Below are positions 42,191-50,975 of a stretch of 52,119 nucleotides of DNA, piece by piece (position 1 is the stretch's first letter; the number at the start of each line of letters is the position of its first letter). Below the pieces are notes generated by a model that was not told the origin of the DNA, searched no databases, and saw nothing but the letters and a program-made list of their open reading frames with translations. The stretch is from JAITWN01 sp964437335 (GTDB taxonomy: Bacteria > Pseudomonadota > Gammaproteobacteria > SZUA-140), in contig CAYTGL010000018.1 in the NCBI GenBank assembly GCA_964437335.1, forward strand, positions 1 through 52,119, in the 5' to 3' direction. The position numbers were made by a program, and so were the translations under genes.

Positions 42191-44295
42191 CCTCCTTGCC
42201 CTTCCCCCTGATTGAACAGGCACGACAGGTCGGCTACCTGCATGAACTGCTGATGCAGTCGTTCCAGCAGAGCGAGCCTGTTGTCACGCAGCGCGACATC
42301 GTCGCACATGACCAGTACCTCGTCGAAAAACGCATCGACCGGCGCCCGCAATTCCGCCAGTCGCTTCAGTGCCTCGGCATAATCTCCGGACTCGAACAGC
42401 GGCGTCACCTCCCGGATTCGTTCCTCGAGTGCGGAGGCAAGTGTTCTTTCCGCAGCATCGCGCAACAATTCATTACTGACCTGACCCGACACCCGTGCGC
42501 CCGACTTCCTGAGAATATTCGCGATGCGCTTGTTGGCCGCTGCAAGGCTTTCCGATTCGGGCAGATCACGGAACATCCGGACTGCGCGTATCCTTGCATC
42601 GAAGTCGGCCGGACGGTTGACCCGCCGCGACAGCACCGCATCGAAGATGTCGCCGCCGATACCGGCCTCCAGATAATAGGCCCGCAGACGCTCCATCATG
42701 AATACATGCAGCTTATCGCGAGTCGCTTTGCCATGCGCGATCGCGATGTCCTGATGCCGGTAGCCCTCGAAGGCGGCATCAATCAACGGCAGCAAGTCGA
42801 GCTTTGCGCCGCTTTCGATCATGATACGCAATACGCCGAGTGCGGCGCGTCTCAACGCGAAGGGATCTTTGTCTCCGGACGGCGCCCTGTCAAGGCCGAA
42901 GATACCGGCAAGGGTGTCCATCCTGTCGGCGATTGCGACTGCCGCGCCTGTATCTGATGCCGGCAGCGCATCACCGGCGGAGCGTGGATGGTAATGCTCG
43001 GCGATGGCGGCGGCGACCTCGGCCGGCTCGCCGTCGTGCGCGGCATAGTAACGCCCCATGATGCCCTGCAACTCCGGAAATTCACCGACCATGTCGGTCA
43101 TCAAATCACACTTGCACAGCCAGGCCGTCCGCTCCGCCTGGTAGGTATCACCGCCGGATTCCCCGGCGATGACCACTGAGAGCCGCGCGACACGCTCGCT
43201 CTTCTGATACAGGGTGCCGAGCCCGCGCTGGAACACTACCTGTCCGAGTTCATCGACACGAGAGTCGAGCCGACGCCGGCGATCCTGGGTCCAGAAGAAC
43301 ATCGCGTCACTGAGACGCGGACGTATCACGCGTTCATTCCCGGCGCGAACGACATCAGGGTTTTGGCTCTCGATATTGCTGATCGTGATGAAGTACGGGA
43401 GCAGGCGTCCTTGCGCATCCCTCAGGTGGAAATATTTCTGATGCTGCTTCATCACCGAGATCAGCACTTCATCGGGGAGCTCGAGAAAACTTTCATCGAA
43501 ACGGCCGGTAATTGCCCTTGGCCATTCGACGATGGCGGTTACTTCGTCGAGCAGGGCCCCATCGATATCGGCCCGCGCTCCGACTGCGGCGGCAGCCTCG
43601 GCAACCTGGGCCCGGATGGCCTCACGGCGCTGCGCGAAATCCGCAATGACATGACCTTCGGTCTCAAGCAGCGGCAGATACGCGGCAGGCTGCGCGAGAT
43701 ACAGCGGCTTTGAACAAAGGAAGCGATGCCCCCGACATTCTCGTCCCGCCGCGAGTCCGAACAGTGTCAGCGGAATTATTTCTTCACCATAAAGCATGAC
43801 CAGCCAGTGCACCGGCCGCACGAAGGTCACGTCGAGTGCGCCCCAGCGCATGCGGCGCGGTATCGGCAGAGTGGCCAGGGCCTCCGTGACGATCCCCGGC
43901 AGCAATTCGCGCACATCCCGGCCGCGATGTTCCTTGCGCGCGACCAGCCAGGCGCCCTTGCCTGTCTCGAGCCGCTCCAATGCCTCGACTTCGACGCCGC
44001 AGGAACGCGCGAAGCCGAGGGCGGCCTGAGTTGGCATGCCGTTCTCATCGAAAGCCGCGGCCAGCGCCGGACCGCGGCGTTCCTCGACGGTGTCGGGCTG
44101 CACTTCGGCAAGCCGCTCGACGATCACAGCAAGTCGTCTCGCCGTCGCGAAGGTACGAAGGTCGTCGAAGCCGAGATCCGCCTTGTGCAAAGCGTTCCTG
44201 ATCGCCTCGCCAAGCGCCTCGCTGAGTGTCAGCAACGCCTTTGGCGGGAGTTCCTCCGTACCGATCTCGAACAGAAAATCATGCCGCCCGGTCAT
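42187..44295 (-). CDS. glyS: Glycine-tRNA ligase beta subunit
   Basis: 702 residues from ATG 44295, whose ATGA overlaps the glyQ stop. FEIGTEELPPKALL at the N-terminus, MRWGALDVTFVRPVHW, the HD-like RAERTAWLCKCDLMTDMV and C-terminal anticodon-binding DALR-like domain are typical. It works as alpha2-beta2 with GlyQ. The open frame extends 121 codons further upstream inside glyQ, but that part is a shadow. Confidence 0.97.
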   Translation of the reverse strand: MTGRHDFLFEIGTEELPPKALLTLSEALGEAIRNALHKADLGFDDLRTFATARRLAVIVERLAEVQPDTVEERRGPALAAAFDENGMPTQAALGFARSCGVEVEALERLETGKGAWLVARKEHRGRDVRELLPGIVTEALATLPIPRRMRWGALDVTFVRPVHWLVMLYGEEIIPLTLFGLAAGRECRGHRFLCSKPLYLAQPAAYLPLLETEGHVIADFAQRREAIRAQVAEAAAAVGARADIDGALLDEVTAIVEWPRAITGRFDESFLELPDEVLISVMKQHQKYFHLRDAQGRLLPYFITISNIESQNPDVVRAGNERVIRPRLSDAMFFWTQDRRRRLDSRVDELGQVVFQRGLGTLYQKSERVARLSVVIAGESGGDTYQAERTAWLCKCDLMTDMVGEFPELQGIMGRYYAAHDGEPAEVAAAIAEHYHPRSAGDALPASDTGAAVAIADRMDTLAGIFGLDRAPSGDKDPFALRRAALGVLRIMIESGAKLDLLPLIDAAFEGYRHQDIAIAHGKATRDKLHVFMMERLRAYYLEAGIGGDIFDAVLSRRVNRPADFDARIRAVRMFRDLPESESLAAANKRIANILRKSGARVSGQVSNELLRDAAERTLASALEERIREVTPLFESGDYAEALKRLAELRAPVDAFFDEVLVMCDDVALRDNRLALLERLHQQFMQVADLSCLFNQGEGQGG

Positions 44296-45212
44296 GAAGC
44301 CTGCCCCTTGACTGAACACAGCGGGAACCCGAGCGCCTCGCGCCGTTCGAAATACGCCTTCGCGACCGCCTCGGAAAGCGCCCTGACCCGCCCGATATAA
44401 CGGGCGCGTTCGGTGACGCTGATCGCCCTGCGGGCATCCAGCAGATTGAACAGGTGAGACGATTTGAGCATCATCTCGTATGCCGCAAGCGGCAGCCCGG
44501 CTACGATCAACTTGCCGCTCTCCGACTCGCAGGCATCGAATGATGAAAACAGGGTGGCAATATCGGCGCGCTCGAAATTGTAGGCGGACATTTCCACTTC
44601 GTTCTGGTGAAAGACATCGCCGTAGGTCACCGTCCCTGCCGGACCACCCCGGCTCCATACCAGGTCATAGACGCTCTCTACACCTTGCAGGTACATTGCG
44701 ATACGTTCGAGGCCATAGGTGATCTCGCCGGTGACCGGGCGGCAATCAAGTCCACCGACCTGCTGGAAATACGTGAACTGAGTGATCTCCATTCCATTCA
44801 GCCATACCTCCCAGCCAAGCCCCCAGGCGCCGAGCGTCGGTGACTCCCAGTTGTCCTCGACGAAACGGATATCATGAATCAGCGGGTCGAACCCGAGGTG
44901 GTAGAGCGAGCCGAGATAACACTGTTGAAAATCCTGCGGTGATGGCTTGATGACGACCTGGAGCTGATAATAGTGTTGCAGCCGGTTCGGATTCTCGCCA
45001 TAACGGCCGTCCGCAGGACGGCGCGAGGGCTGGACATAGACCGCGGCCCAGGGCTCGGGTCCGATCGCACGCAGAAACGTTGCCGGATGAAATGTGCCCG
45101 CACCCACCTCCATGTCGAATGGCTGCAGCATCACACACCCCTGCGCGATCCAGTACTGTTGCAGGGCCAGGATCAGGCCCTGGAAGGTGGTAAGGTCGGG
45201 ATCTGTCGTCAT
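44292..45212 (-). CDS. glyQ: Glycine-tRNA ligase alpha subunit
   Basis: 306 residues. FQGLILALQQYWIAQGCVMLQPFDMEVGAGTFHPATFLRAIGPEPW and RRPADGRYGENPNR are highly conserved segments of the catalytic alpha subunit. First gene of the leftward operon with glyS, the gmhB-like gene and plsC. Confidence 0.98.
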   Translation of the reverse strand: MTTDPDLTTFQGLILALQQYWIAQGCVMLQPFDMEVGAGTFHPATFLRAIGPEPWAAVYVQPSRRPADGRYGENPNRLQHYYQLQVVIKPSPQDFQQCYLGSLYHLGFDPLIHDIRFVEDNWESPTLGAWGLGWEVWLNGMEITQFTYFQQVGGLDCRPVTGEITYGLERIAMYLQGVESVYDLVWSRGGPAGTVTYGDVFHQNEVEMSAYNFERADIATLFSSFDACESESGKLIVAGLPLAAYEMMLKSSHLFNLLDARRAISVTERARYIGRVRALSEAVAKAYFERREALGFPLCSVKGQAS

Positions 45213-45399
45213 TGCTGAGAGTTCTCTGGACCGGGACCGCCGGCTGCCCGGAATTGCATGGGAAGATCAGGATCTTATCAACTGGCTCGCGACGAAGAAA
45301 GCCTGCATCGCAGATAGTCCGCTACTGGCGCGATCGCGCGCACATTTCCCCGATCCCGGCGCTAACGAGCTCCGGGACACGGCCGATGTATAGCCTGTG

Positions 45400-45978
45400 A
45401 TGCTGAACATGACCGCCAACCCCGGATCGGATGCGCAATGGCGCGCGCTTGTCGGCGAGGCCGAGGCCTTGACCGGTTGCGTGCTCGGGGAGAGACTCGA
45501 AACCTATCTGATCAATCTGCTGATCCGCGTGTCAACGCGCGCCGATCTGTGCAAAGGACTCCTGGCGCTCGACCAGTTGATCGGCCTGCCCCCGCTGAAG
45601 CCGCGTGCCGATCACCTGCGTGACATCGGCGACCAGTGCCTGCTGTTCGCCGGGTTGTTTCCAGAGCTCGCCGCAGAACGTGGTGTCCGGCTCAGCCAGT
45701 TCGTCAGCCTGGGCCAGACCGCCTACCGGCAACTCAACGAACTGCTGCAGGACGAACGCAAGGCGCAGTTCGCCGATCTGTCCTTCGCATTCACGACCCT
45801 GCTCGACCTGCTGCATACAATGCGTGAACTCCGCGATCACGAAGCCGGTCTGACGCCATTGCATGCCTTTGATCTGTGGTGTGATACCGGTAGCCCGCGC
45901 GCACTGCGCTATATCCGTGCCTGTACCGGGGCCTTTCCGATACGCCACGATCCCGGCGATTCAACGCAACTGATGTAA
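45400..45978 (+). CDS. Conserved-looking protein of unknown function
   Basis: 192 residues, almost entirely helical, with no signal peptide or membrane segment. The body shows regular heptad-like Leu spacing (LLIRVSTRADLCKGLLALDQLIGL, then LRDIGDQCLLFAGLFPELAAERGV and LSQFVSLGQTAYRQL). I do not know the family. A GTG at 45397 directly precedes the ATG. The upstream 184 bases (45213-45396) are the glyQ promoter region; no gene is seen there. Confidence 0.7.
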   Translation: MLNMTANPGSDAQWRALVGEAEALTGCVLGERLETYLINLLIRVSTRADLCKGLLALDQLIGLPPLKPRADHLRDIGDQCLLFAGLFPELAAERGVRLSQFVSLGQTAYRQLNELLQDERKAQFADLSFAFTTLLDLLHTMRELRDHEAGLTPLHAFDLWCDTGSPRALRYIRACTGAFPIRHDPGDSTQLM

Positions 45979-46105
45979 ACCGTCCCGCATTCCTTGCATA
46001 CCGCCGCCTTACCCGAGCGACCGGATTTCTGTCCCTCCCCGCGTTTTGCTATGATCGTCATTTTTCCGGGCAAGCCCCCGGACGGACAATGGGACGGCAC
46101 CAGTG

Positions 46106-47155
46106 ATGGCGGAACAACGCAAGGCCGTAGCCCTGATCTCCGGCGGACTGGATTCGATGCTCGCCGCGCGGGCGATACAGGATCACGGCGTCACCGTCGA
46201 AGGGATCAATTTCTTCACCGGCTTCTGTGTCGAAGGCCATACCCACGCGATCCGGCGCAAGGACCGGGAACGCGCACGACCCAAGCGCAACAATGCCCTC
46301 TGGGTCGCTGAGCAGATCGGCATCAAGCTGCACATCATTGACGTCATCGACGAATACAAGGACGTCGTTATCAATCCCAAACACGGGTACGGCGCGAATC
46401 TGAATCCCTGCCTCGATTGCAAGGGATTCATGGTCGGCAAGGCGAGGCAGTGGATGGAAGCACATGGCTTCGATTTCATCATCACCGGAGAGGTTCTCGG
46501 CCAGCGGCCGATGTCTCAGCGGCGCGATACCTTTCCGATCGTCGCGCGCGAATCCGGCGCCAGGGAACGCCTGCTGCGGCCGCTATCCGCGAAGCTGTTG
46601 CCGCCGACGCTGCCGGAACGCGAAGGCTGGGTCGACCGCGACAAACTCTTCGACTTCAATGGCCGCAATCGCAAACCGCAGATCGCTCTGGCGCGAGCGT
46701 ACGGCTTCGAGGATTTCGCCCAGCCGGCGGGCGGATGCTGCTTCCTGACCAATGAACACTACACCGCCAAGCTCAACGATCTCTGGCAAACACGCGGCAG
46801 CAAGGACTATGAATTCGACGACATCATGCTGCTGAAGGTCGGCCGCCATCTGCGCCCGCGACCCCATTTCAAACTGATCATCGCGCGCGAGGACGGCGAG
46901 AACCGCTTCCTGTCCGGCTACCAGCATCGCTATACGACGTTCCGGTCGCTCAGCCACATCGGCCCGGTGGCCCTCCTCGACGGTGAAGCGAGTGATGAGG
47001 ATTTGCGCCTCGCGGCGCAGCTGGTCGCGCGTTTCGGCAAGGGTCGCGACGCTGTCTCGGTCCGAATCGAGATCACGAACCGGCATCATCCAGCCCGCAC
47101 GATCGAGGTTCCGCCGCTGGCGCAGAAGGACATTCCCAGGGAGTGGTACATTTAA
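46106..47155 (+). CDS. PP-loop thiolation enzyme with DUF814 (MnmA/ThiI-like)
   Basis: 349 residues. The PP-loop SGGLDSMLAARAI (about residue 12) binds ATP as in tRNA thiolases. Candidate catalytic Cys lie in NPCLDCKGFM and GGCCFLTN. The C-terminal about 100 residues (DDIMLLKVGRHLRPRPHFKLIIAREDGENRFL) resemble DUF814/NFACT-R. Such proteins are often annotated as tRNA 2-thiouridylase-like. The TusA-like gene overlaps its stop by one base (TAATG), pointing to a sulfur-carrier/thiolase pair. The actual substrate is not known. Confidence 0.85.
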   Translation: MAEQRKAVALISGGLDSMLAARAIQDHGVTVEGINFFTGFCVEGHTHAIRRKDRERARPKRNNALWVAEQIGIKLHIIDVIDEYKDVVINPKHGYGANLNPCLDCKGFMVGKARQWMEAHGFDFIITGEVLGQRPMSQRRDTFPIVARESGARERLLRPLSAKLLPPTLPEREGWVDRDKLFDFNGRNRKPQIALARAYGFEDFAQPAGGCCFLTNEHYTAKLNDLWQTRGSKDYEFDDIMLLKVGRHLRPRPHFKLIIAREDGENRFLSGYQHRYTTFRSLSHIGPVALLDGEASDEDLRLAAQLVARFGKGRDAVSVRIEITNRHHPARTIEVPPLAQKDIPREWYI

Positions 47156-47385
47156 TGGGCCATCACATCCTCGATGTCCGCAACCAGCTCTGCCCGATCC
47201 CGGTCATTCGCACCCAGAACCGCGTCGGCGCCCTCGAAACCGGCGACCAGCTCGAGGTGCTGTGTACGGATCCCGGCGCGCTGAGCGACATCCCCGCGTG
47301 GTGCCGGATCCACGGCCACAAGGTGCTCCGGTCCGAACAGGATCCAGAGGAAATCCGCATTGTGCTCGAAGTGTGCAAGCGATGA
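47155..47385 (+). CDS. TusA-like sulfur carrier protein
   Basis: 76 residues with a two-layer alpha/beta fold. The active Cys is in the LCPIPVIRT motif (about residue 12), and DPGALSDIPAWCRIHGHKV is typical for the family. It receives persulfide sulfur and passes it on, here most likely to the PP-loop protein just upstream. The start ATG overlaps the previous stop. Confidence 0.88.
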   Translation: MGHHILDVRNQLCPIPVIRTQNRVGALETGDQLEVLCTDPGALSDIPAWCRIHGHKVLRSEQDPEEIRIVLEVCKR

Positions 47386-47392
47386 CGTGGAT

Positions 47393-47409
47393 AGCACTAT
47401 AATAGTGCT
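47393..47409. promoter_or_regulatory. NtrC-binding site upstream of glnA
   Basis: A perfect 17-base inverted repeat, AGCACTA-TAA-TAGTGCT, matching the NtrC core GCAC(T/C)-N5-(A/G)GTGC. It lies about 85 bases upstream of a sigma-54 promoter, a normal enhancer distance. Confidence 0.8.
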
Positions 47410-47493
47410 GTCGTGCCCCATTCGAGGGCGATGACCCCGCCAACACATAACGATAATAATGATAACTAACTGATGTATAAAAATATTAATCCA

Positions 47494-47509
47494 TGGCACG
47501 GTTTCTGCT
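47494..47509 (+). promoter_or_regulatory. Sigma-54 promoter of glnA
   Basis: TGGCACGGTTTCTGCT: GG and GC elements exactly 10 bases apart, with a full TGGCAC at -24. It is 58 bases before the glnA start codon. Confidence 0.8.
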
Positions 47510-47566
47510 AACTGCATATCAGTCTACTCAACCCATTCAGATCGCACATTTCTCCGGAGGAATCCA

Positions 47567-48973
47567 ATGTCCCAAAAAGTCATAAAGATGCTCAAAGAAC
47601 ATGAAGTCAAGTTCGTAGACCTGCGCTTTACCGATACCCGCGGCAAGGAACAACATTTGTCGATGCCGAGTTCGCAGATCGACCCCGCTTTCTTCAAGGA
47701 TGGCAAGATGTTCGACGGATCGAGCATCGCCGGATGGAAGGGCATACAGGAATCGGACATGGTGCTGATGCCGGATCCGGCGACCGCGGTGCTGGATCCG
47801 TTCACCGATGAAACGACCCTGAACATCACCTGCGACATCCTCGAGCCTAACACGATGCAGGGCTATGAACGCTGCCCCCGTACCATCGCGAAGCGCGCCG
47901 AGGCTTATCTGAAATCGACGAAGATCGCAGACGCGGCCTACTTCGGTCCCGAGCCTGAATTCTTCATCTTCGATGACGTCCGCTGGGGCGCCGAGATGAG
48001 CGGCGCATTCTACAAGATCGATTCCGATGAGGCGTCATGGAACTCCGAGCGCGTCTTCGAGGAAGGCAACATCGGCCATCGTCCGACGGTCAAGGGCGGC
48101 TATTTCCCGGTTCCTCCGGTCGATTCGCTGCACGACATCCGCTCCGCGATGTGTCTCGCGCTGGAGGAGATGGGCGTACCGGTCGAAGTCCACCATCATG
48201 AGGTCGCGACCGCGGGACAATGCGAGATCGGCACGCGCTTCAATACCCTGGTCGCGCGTGCCGATCATAACCAGATTCTGAAATACGTCGTGTGGAACGT
48301 TGCCCACGCCTATGGCAAGACCGTGACCTTCATGCCGAAGCCGCTGGTCGGCGACAACGGCAACGGCATGCATGTGCATCAGTCACTCGCGAAGGGCGGC
48401 AAGAATCTCTTTACCGGCAACAAGTACGGCGGGCTTTCGGATATCGCGCTGTATTACATCGGCGGCATCCTTAAACACGCCCGCGCGCTGAACGCGATCA
48501 CCAACGCCAGCACCAACAGCTACAAGCGCCTGGTGCCGGGCTTCGAGGCACCGGTCATGCTGGCCTATTCCGCCCGTAATCGCTCTGCGTCGATCCGTAT
48601 CCCGTTTGTCGCAAATCCGAATGCGCGCCGTATCGAAGTCCGCTTCCCGGATTCGAGCGGCAATCCGTACCTGTCGTTCGCGGCGATGATGATGGCGGGG
48701 CTCGACGGCATCAAGAACAAGCTCCATCCGGGCGATGCGATGGACAAGAATCTCTACGATCTGCCGCCGGAAGAACTCAAGGACATCCCGACCGTCTGCC
48801 ACGCGCTCGATATGGCGCTGGATGCGCTCGACAAGGACCGCGACTTCCTGAAGGCCGGCGGGGTTTTCTCCGACGACTCGATCGACGGTTACATCGAGCT
48901 GAAGATGGGCGAAGTCACGCGCCTGCGCATGACGACCCATCCAATAGAATTCGACATGTATTACAGCATGTAA
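47567..48973 (+). CDS. glnA: Glutamine synthetase type I
   Basis: 468 residues, the usual GSI-beta length. DGSSIAGW, the catalytic NGNGMHVHQSL, KRLVPGFEAPV and the adenylylation Tyr in NLYDLPPEE are present, so activity is controlled by GlnE. A strong ribosome binding site (GGAGG) precedes the ATG. It makes glutamine from glutamate and ammonia. Confidence 0.98.
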   Translation: MSQKVIKMLKEHEVKFVDLRFTDTRGKEQHLSMPSSQIDPAFFKDGKMFDGSSIAGWKGIQESDMVLMPDPATAVLDPFTDETTLNITCDILEPNTMQGYERCPRTIAKRAEAYLKSTKIADAAYFGPEPEFFIFDDVRWGAEMSGAFYKIDSDEASWNSERVFEEGNIGHRPTVKGGYFPVPPVDSLHDIRSAMCLALEEMGVPVEVHHHEVATAGQCEIGTRFNTLVARADHNQILKYVVWNVAHAYGKTVTFMPKPLVGDNGNGMHVHQSLAKGGKNLFTGNKYGGLSDIALYYIGGILKHARALNAITNASTNSYKRLVPGFEAPVMLAYSARNRSASIRIPFVANPNARRIEVRFPDSSGNPYLSFAAMMMAGLDGIKNKLHPGDAMDKNLYDLPPEELKDIPTVCHALDMALDALDKDRDFLKAGGVFSDDSIDGYIELKMGEVTRLRMTTHPIEFDMYYSM

Positions 48974-49002
48974 TCCCGGTAATCCGTCATGCCCGACCTG
49001 AT

Positions 49003-49038
49003 CCCCCCGCAGTCGCATGGCTGCGGGGGGATTTTTTT
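49003..49038 (+). terminator. Rho-independent terminator of glnA
   Basis: A 10-base GC stem (CCCCCCGCAG / CTGCGGGGGG), an 8-base loop, then A and seven T. Located 30 bases after the glnA stop. Confidence 0.95.
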
Positions 49039-49072
49039 GACATCGGGCTCAAACCCCGTTAAATAGTCAGAC

Positions 49073-49633
49073 ATGACTTGCAGATGCCGCAACATCCTTG
49101 CCGGCCTGATCGGCCTGCTCCTGTGCACCGGCCCCGTCGTCGCCGGCGCCGCGGGCACCGAGATATTCAAGCGCGAATTGCCGGATGGCACGGTCATCTT
49201 TTCGGATCAGCCCCATCCCGACGCGACGCGCGTCGAGCCCCGCGAGCCGCAGGTCATACCTTCCTTTCAGCCCCCGCCGCCTGCCCCCTCGACGCAGGAG
49301 CCTCAACCCGAGACGCTCCGCTACCAACGACTCGCGATCACAATGCCGGGCGATGACGAGGTCATCTGGGACCATGAAGAGACCATCGAAGTCGGTGTCG
49401 ACATCGAACCCGCGCTGCAGGCCGGCCACCGTCTGGTGATCCTGATTGACGGTGTAGTCGTCGCCGATGCCTCACGCGGCGGCCGCTTCACGATCAGTAA
49501 CGTCTTTCGCGGCACGCACAGTCTCGAGGCCATCGTCGAGGACGCGGAAGGCAGCGCCCTGATTGCAGCGGGACCGGTCACCTTTCATCTGCGGCAGCAT
49601 TCCATCCTCTCTCCGACCCGCCCCCAGCCATAG
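49073..49633 (+). CDS. DUF4124-domain exported protein
   Basis: 186 residues. The signal peptide ends near VVAGAAG. The DUF4124 motif follows (EIFKRELPDGTVIFSDQPHPDA), then a Pro-rich linker (PPPPAPSTQEPQPE) and a C-terminal beta domain. Such proteins commonly sit between glnA and ntrB in gammaproteobacteria, but their role is unknown. Confidence 0.85.
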   Translation: MTCRCRNILAGLIGLLLCTGPVVAGAAGTEIFKRELPDGTVIFSDQPHPDATRVEPREPQVIPSFQPPPPAPSTQEPQPETLRYQRLAITMPGDDEVIWDHEETIEVGVDIEPALQAGHRLVILIDGVVVADASRGGRFTISNVFRGTHSLEAIVEDAEGSALIAAGPVTFHLRQHSILSPTRPQP

Positions 49634-49680
49634 GAACATCGGTCGTCGCTTCGCCATCTTTGTGCGCCCCACTTGAGCGC

Positions 49681-49695
49681 GCACCAATATAGTGC
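49681..49695. promoter_or_regulatory. Second NtrC-like site upstream of ntrBC
   Basis: GCACC-AATAT-AGTGC fits the NtrC core GCAC(T/C)-N5-(A/G)GTGC. It lies about 190 bases upstream of a sigma-54-like promoter for ntrB. Confidence 0.6.
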
Positions 49696-49868
49696 ATAAT
49701 GATTGTTCATCCCCGGGCACCCCGTGGAGTATTTGCACCAGTTTCGCAGGTGATATCAGACCGGCCCTGCAAAAATATCGTCTGAATTCTAAATTAATTC
49801 AGTCAGTTATATATGTGGCGACCGCCTGCCGTCAGTGAGGGATCGGTCATTCGCAATCAGCGCGCAAT

Positions 49869-49884
49869 TGGTTTGCTTCTTGCA
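49869..49884 (+). promoter_or_regulatory. Sigma-54-like promoter of ntrBC
   Basis: TGGTTTGCTTCTTGCA: GG and GC with the required 10-base gap and a perfect TTGCA at -12, but a weak -24 (TGGTTT). It ends 23 bases before the ntrB ATG. Confidence 0.45.
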
Positions 49885-49907
49885 ATCCCGGTGATGTGCG
49901 ATCAGAG

Positions 49908-50975
49908 ATGATGACAGAATCAGGGCGGGCCAGACTGCTGGAAAACCTGAACACCGCAGTCGTGGTGCTCGACAGCGCGATGCGCTTCCGCTATCTCAAT
50001 CCGGCCGGGGAGATCCTGTTCGAGGTCAGTGCGCGCCACGTGCTCGGGCACCCGCTCCGTGAAATGCTGCCTGGCGAGACCGGTCTCGTGGAGTCCCTGA
50101 CACGCTCGATCGCCAGCGGTCACCCGTATACCGAACGCGAAGTCGAACTGCATCTGCCTAACCAGCGCTCGATCACCGTCGATATCACGGTCACGCCGCT
50201 ACATGAATCGCGCGAAGACCGGGTACTGCTGCTCGAGCTGGTCCGCGTCGACCGTCACATGCGGATCGCACGCGAGGAAAACCTGATCGCCCAGAACCAG
50301 AACACCCGGCTGCTGATGCGCGGCATGGCGCACGAAATCAACAACCCGCTGGGCGGTCTGCGCGGCGCCGCCCAGTTGCTCGAACGGGAGCTCGTTGACG
50401 AAGACCTGCGTGAATATACCGGCGTCATCATCGGCGAGGCGGATCGGCTGCAGTCCCTGCTGAGCCGCATGCTGGGTCCGAACGTCCCCCCGGTCAGGCG
50501 CCGGGTCAATATCCACGAAGTCGTCGAGCGGGTGCGCACACTGATCCAGGCCGAAGCGAGCCCCGGAGTGACAATTGTTCGCGATTATGATCCCAGCATC
50601 CCGGAACTGATCATCGACGCCGACCAGATGATACAGGCTGTGCTGAACATCACGCGTAATGCACTACAGGCGGTCGGCAGTGAAGGCCGTATCCTGCTGC
50701 AGACACGTACCCAGCGGTATTTCACGATCGGGCACCGCCTGCACAGGCTTGTCGTAAAGATCAACATCATCGACAACGGGCCAGGCATCCCGCCCGGGAT
50801 ACGGGAAAACATCTTCTACCCGATGATCAGCGGACGACCGGAAGGTACCGGGCTGGGGCTGTCGATCGCGCAGTCGATCGTCAACCAGCAGGGTGGCCTG
50901 ATCGAGTTCGACAGCCGGCCGGGGGAGACCGTATTTAACATCATTCTGCCAATCGAGGACCATCATGAAGAGTAA
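49908..50975 (+). CDS. ntrB: Nitrogen regulation sensor kinase NtrB (GlnL)
   Basis: 355 residues from ATG 49908 (a GTG at 49896 and an ATG at 49911 are alternatives). An N-terminal PAS domain (VVVLDSAMRFRYLNPAGEILF) is followed by the His-box GMAHEINNPLGGLRGAAQ with the phosphorylated His, then the ATP-binding IDNGPGIPPGIRENIFYPMISGRPEGTGLGL. No membrane helix. PII binding switches it between kinase and phosphatase of NtrC. Confidence 0.96.
   Translation: MMTESGRARLLENLNTAVVVLDSAMRFRYLNPAGEILFEVSARHVLGHPLREMLPGETGLVESLTRSIASGHPYTEREVELHLPNQRSITVDITVTPLHESREDRVLLLELVRVDRHMRIAREENLIAQNQNTRLLMRGMAHEINNPLGGLRGAAQLLERELVDEDLREYTGVIIGEADRLQSLLSRMLGPNVPPVRRRVNIHEVVERVRTLIQAEASPGVTIVRDYDPSIPELIIDADQMIQAVLNITRNALQAVGSEGRILLQTRTQRYFTIGHRLHRLVVKINIIDNGPGIPPGIRENIFYPMISGRPEGTGLGLSIAQSIVNQQGGLIEFDSRPGETVFNIILPIEDHHEE

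Noticed and set aside
42187..44658. An 823-codon version of glyS extending into glyQ
   Set aside because: The family N-terminus and the ATGA overlap with the glyQ stop fix the start at 44295.
49720..49760. GGGCAC followed by TTTGCA as another sigma-54 promoter upstream of ntrB
   Set aside because: The distance between GG and GC is 17 bases; sigma-54 needs 10.
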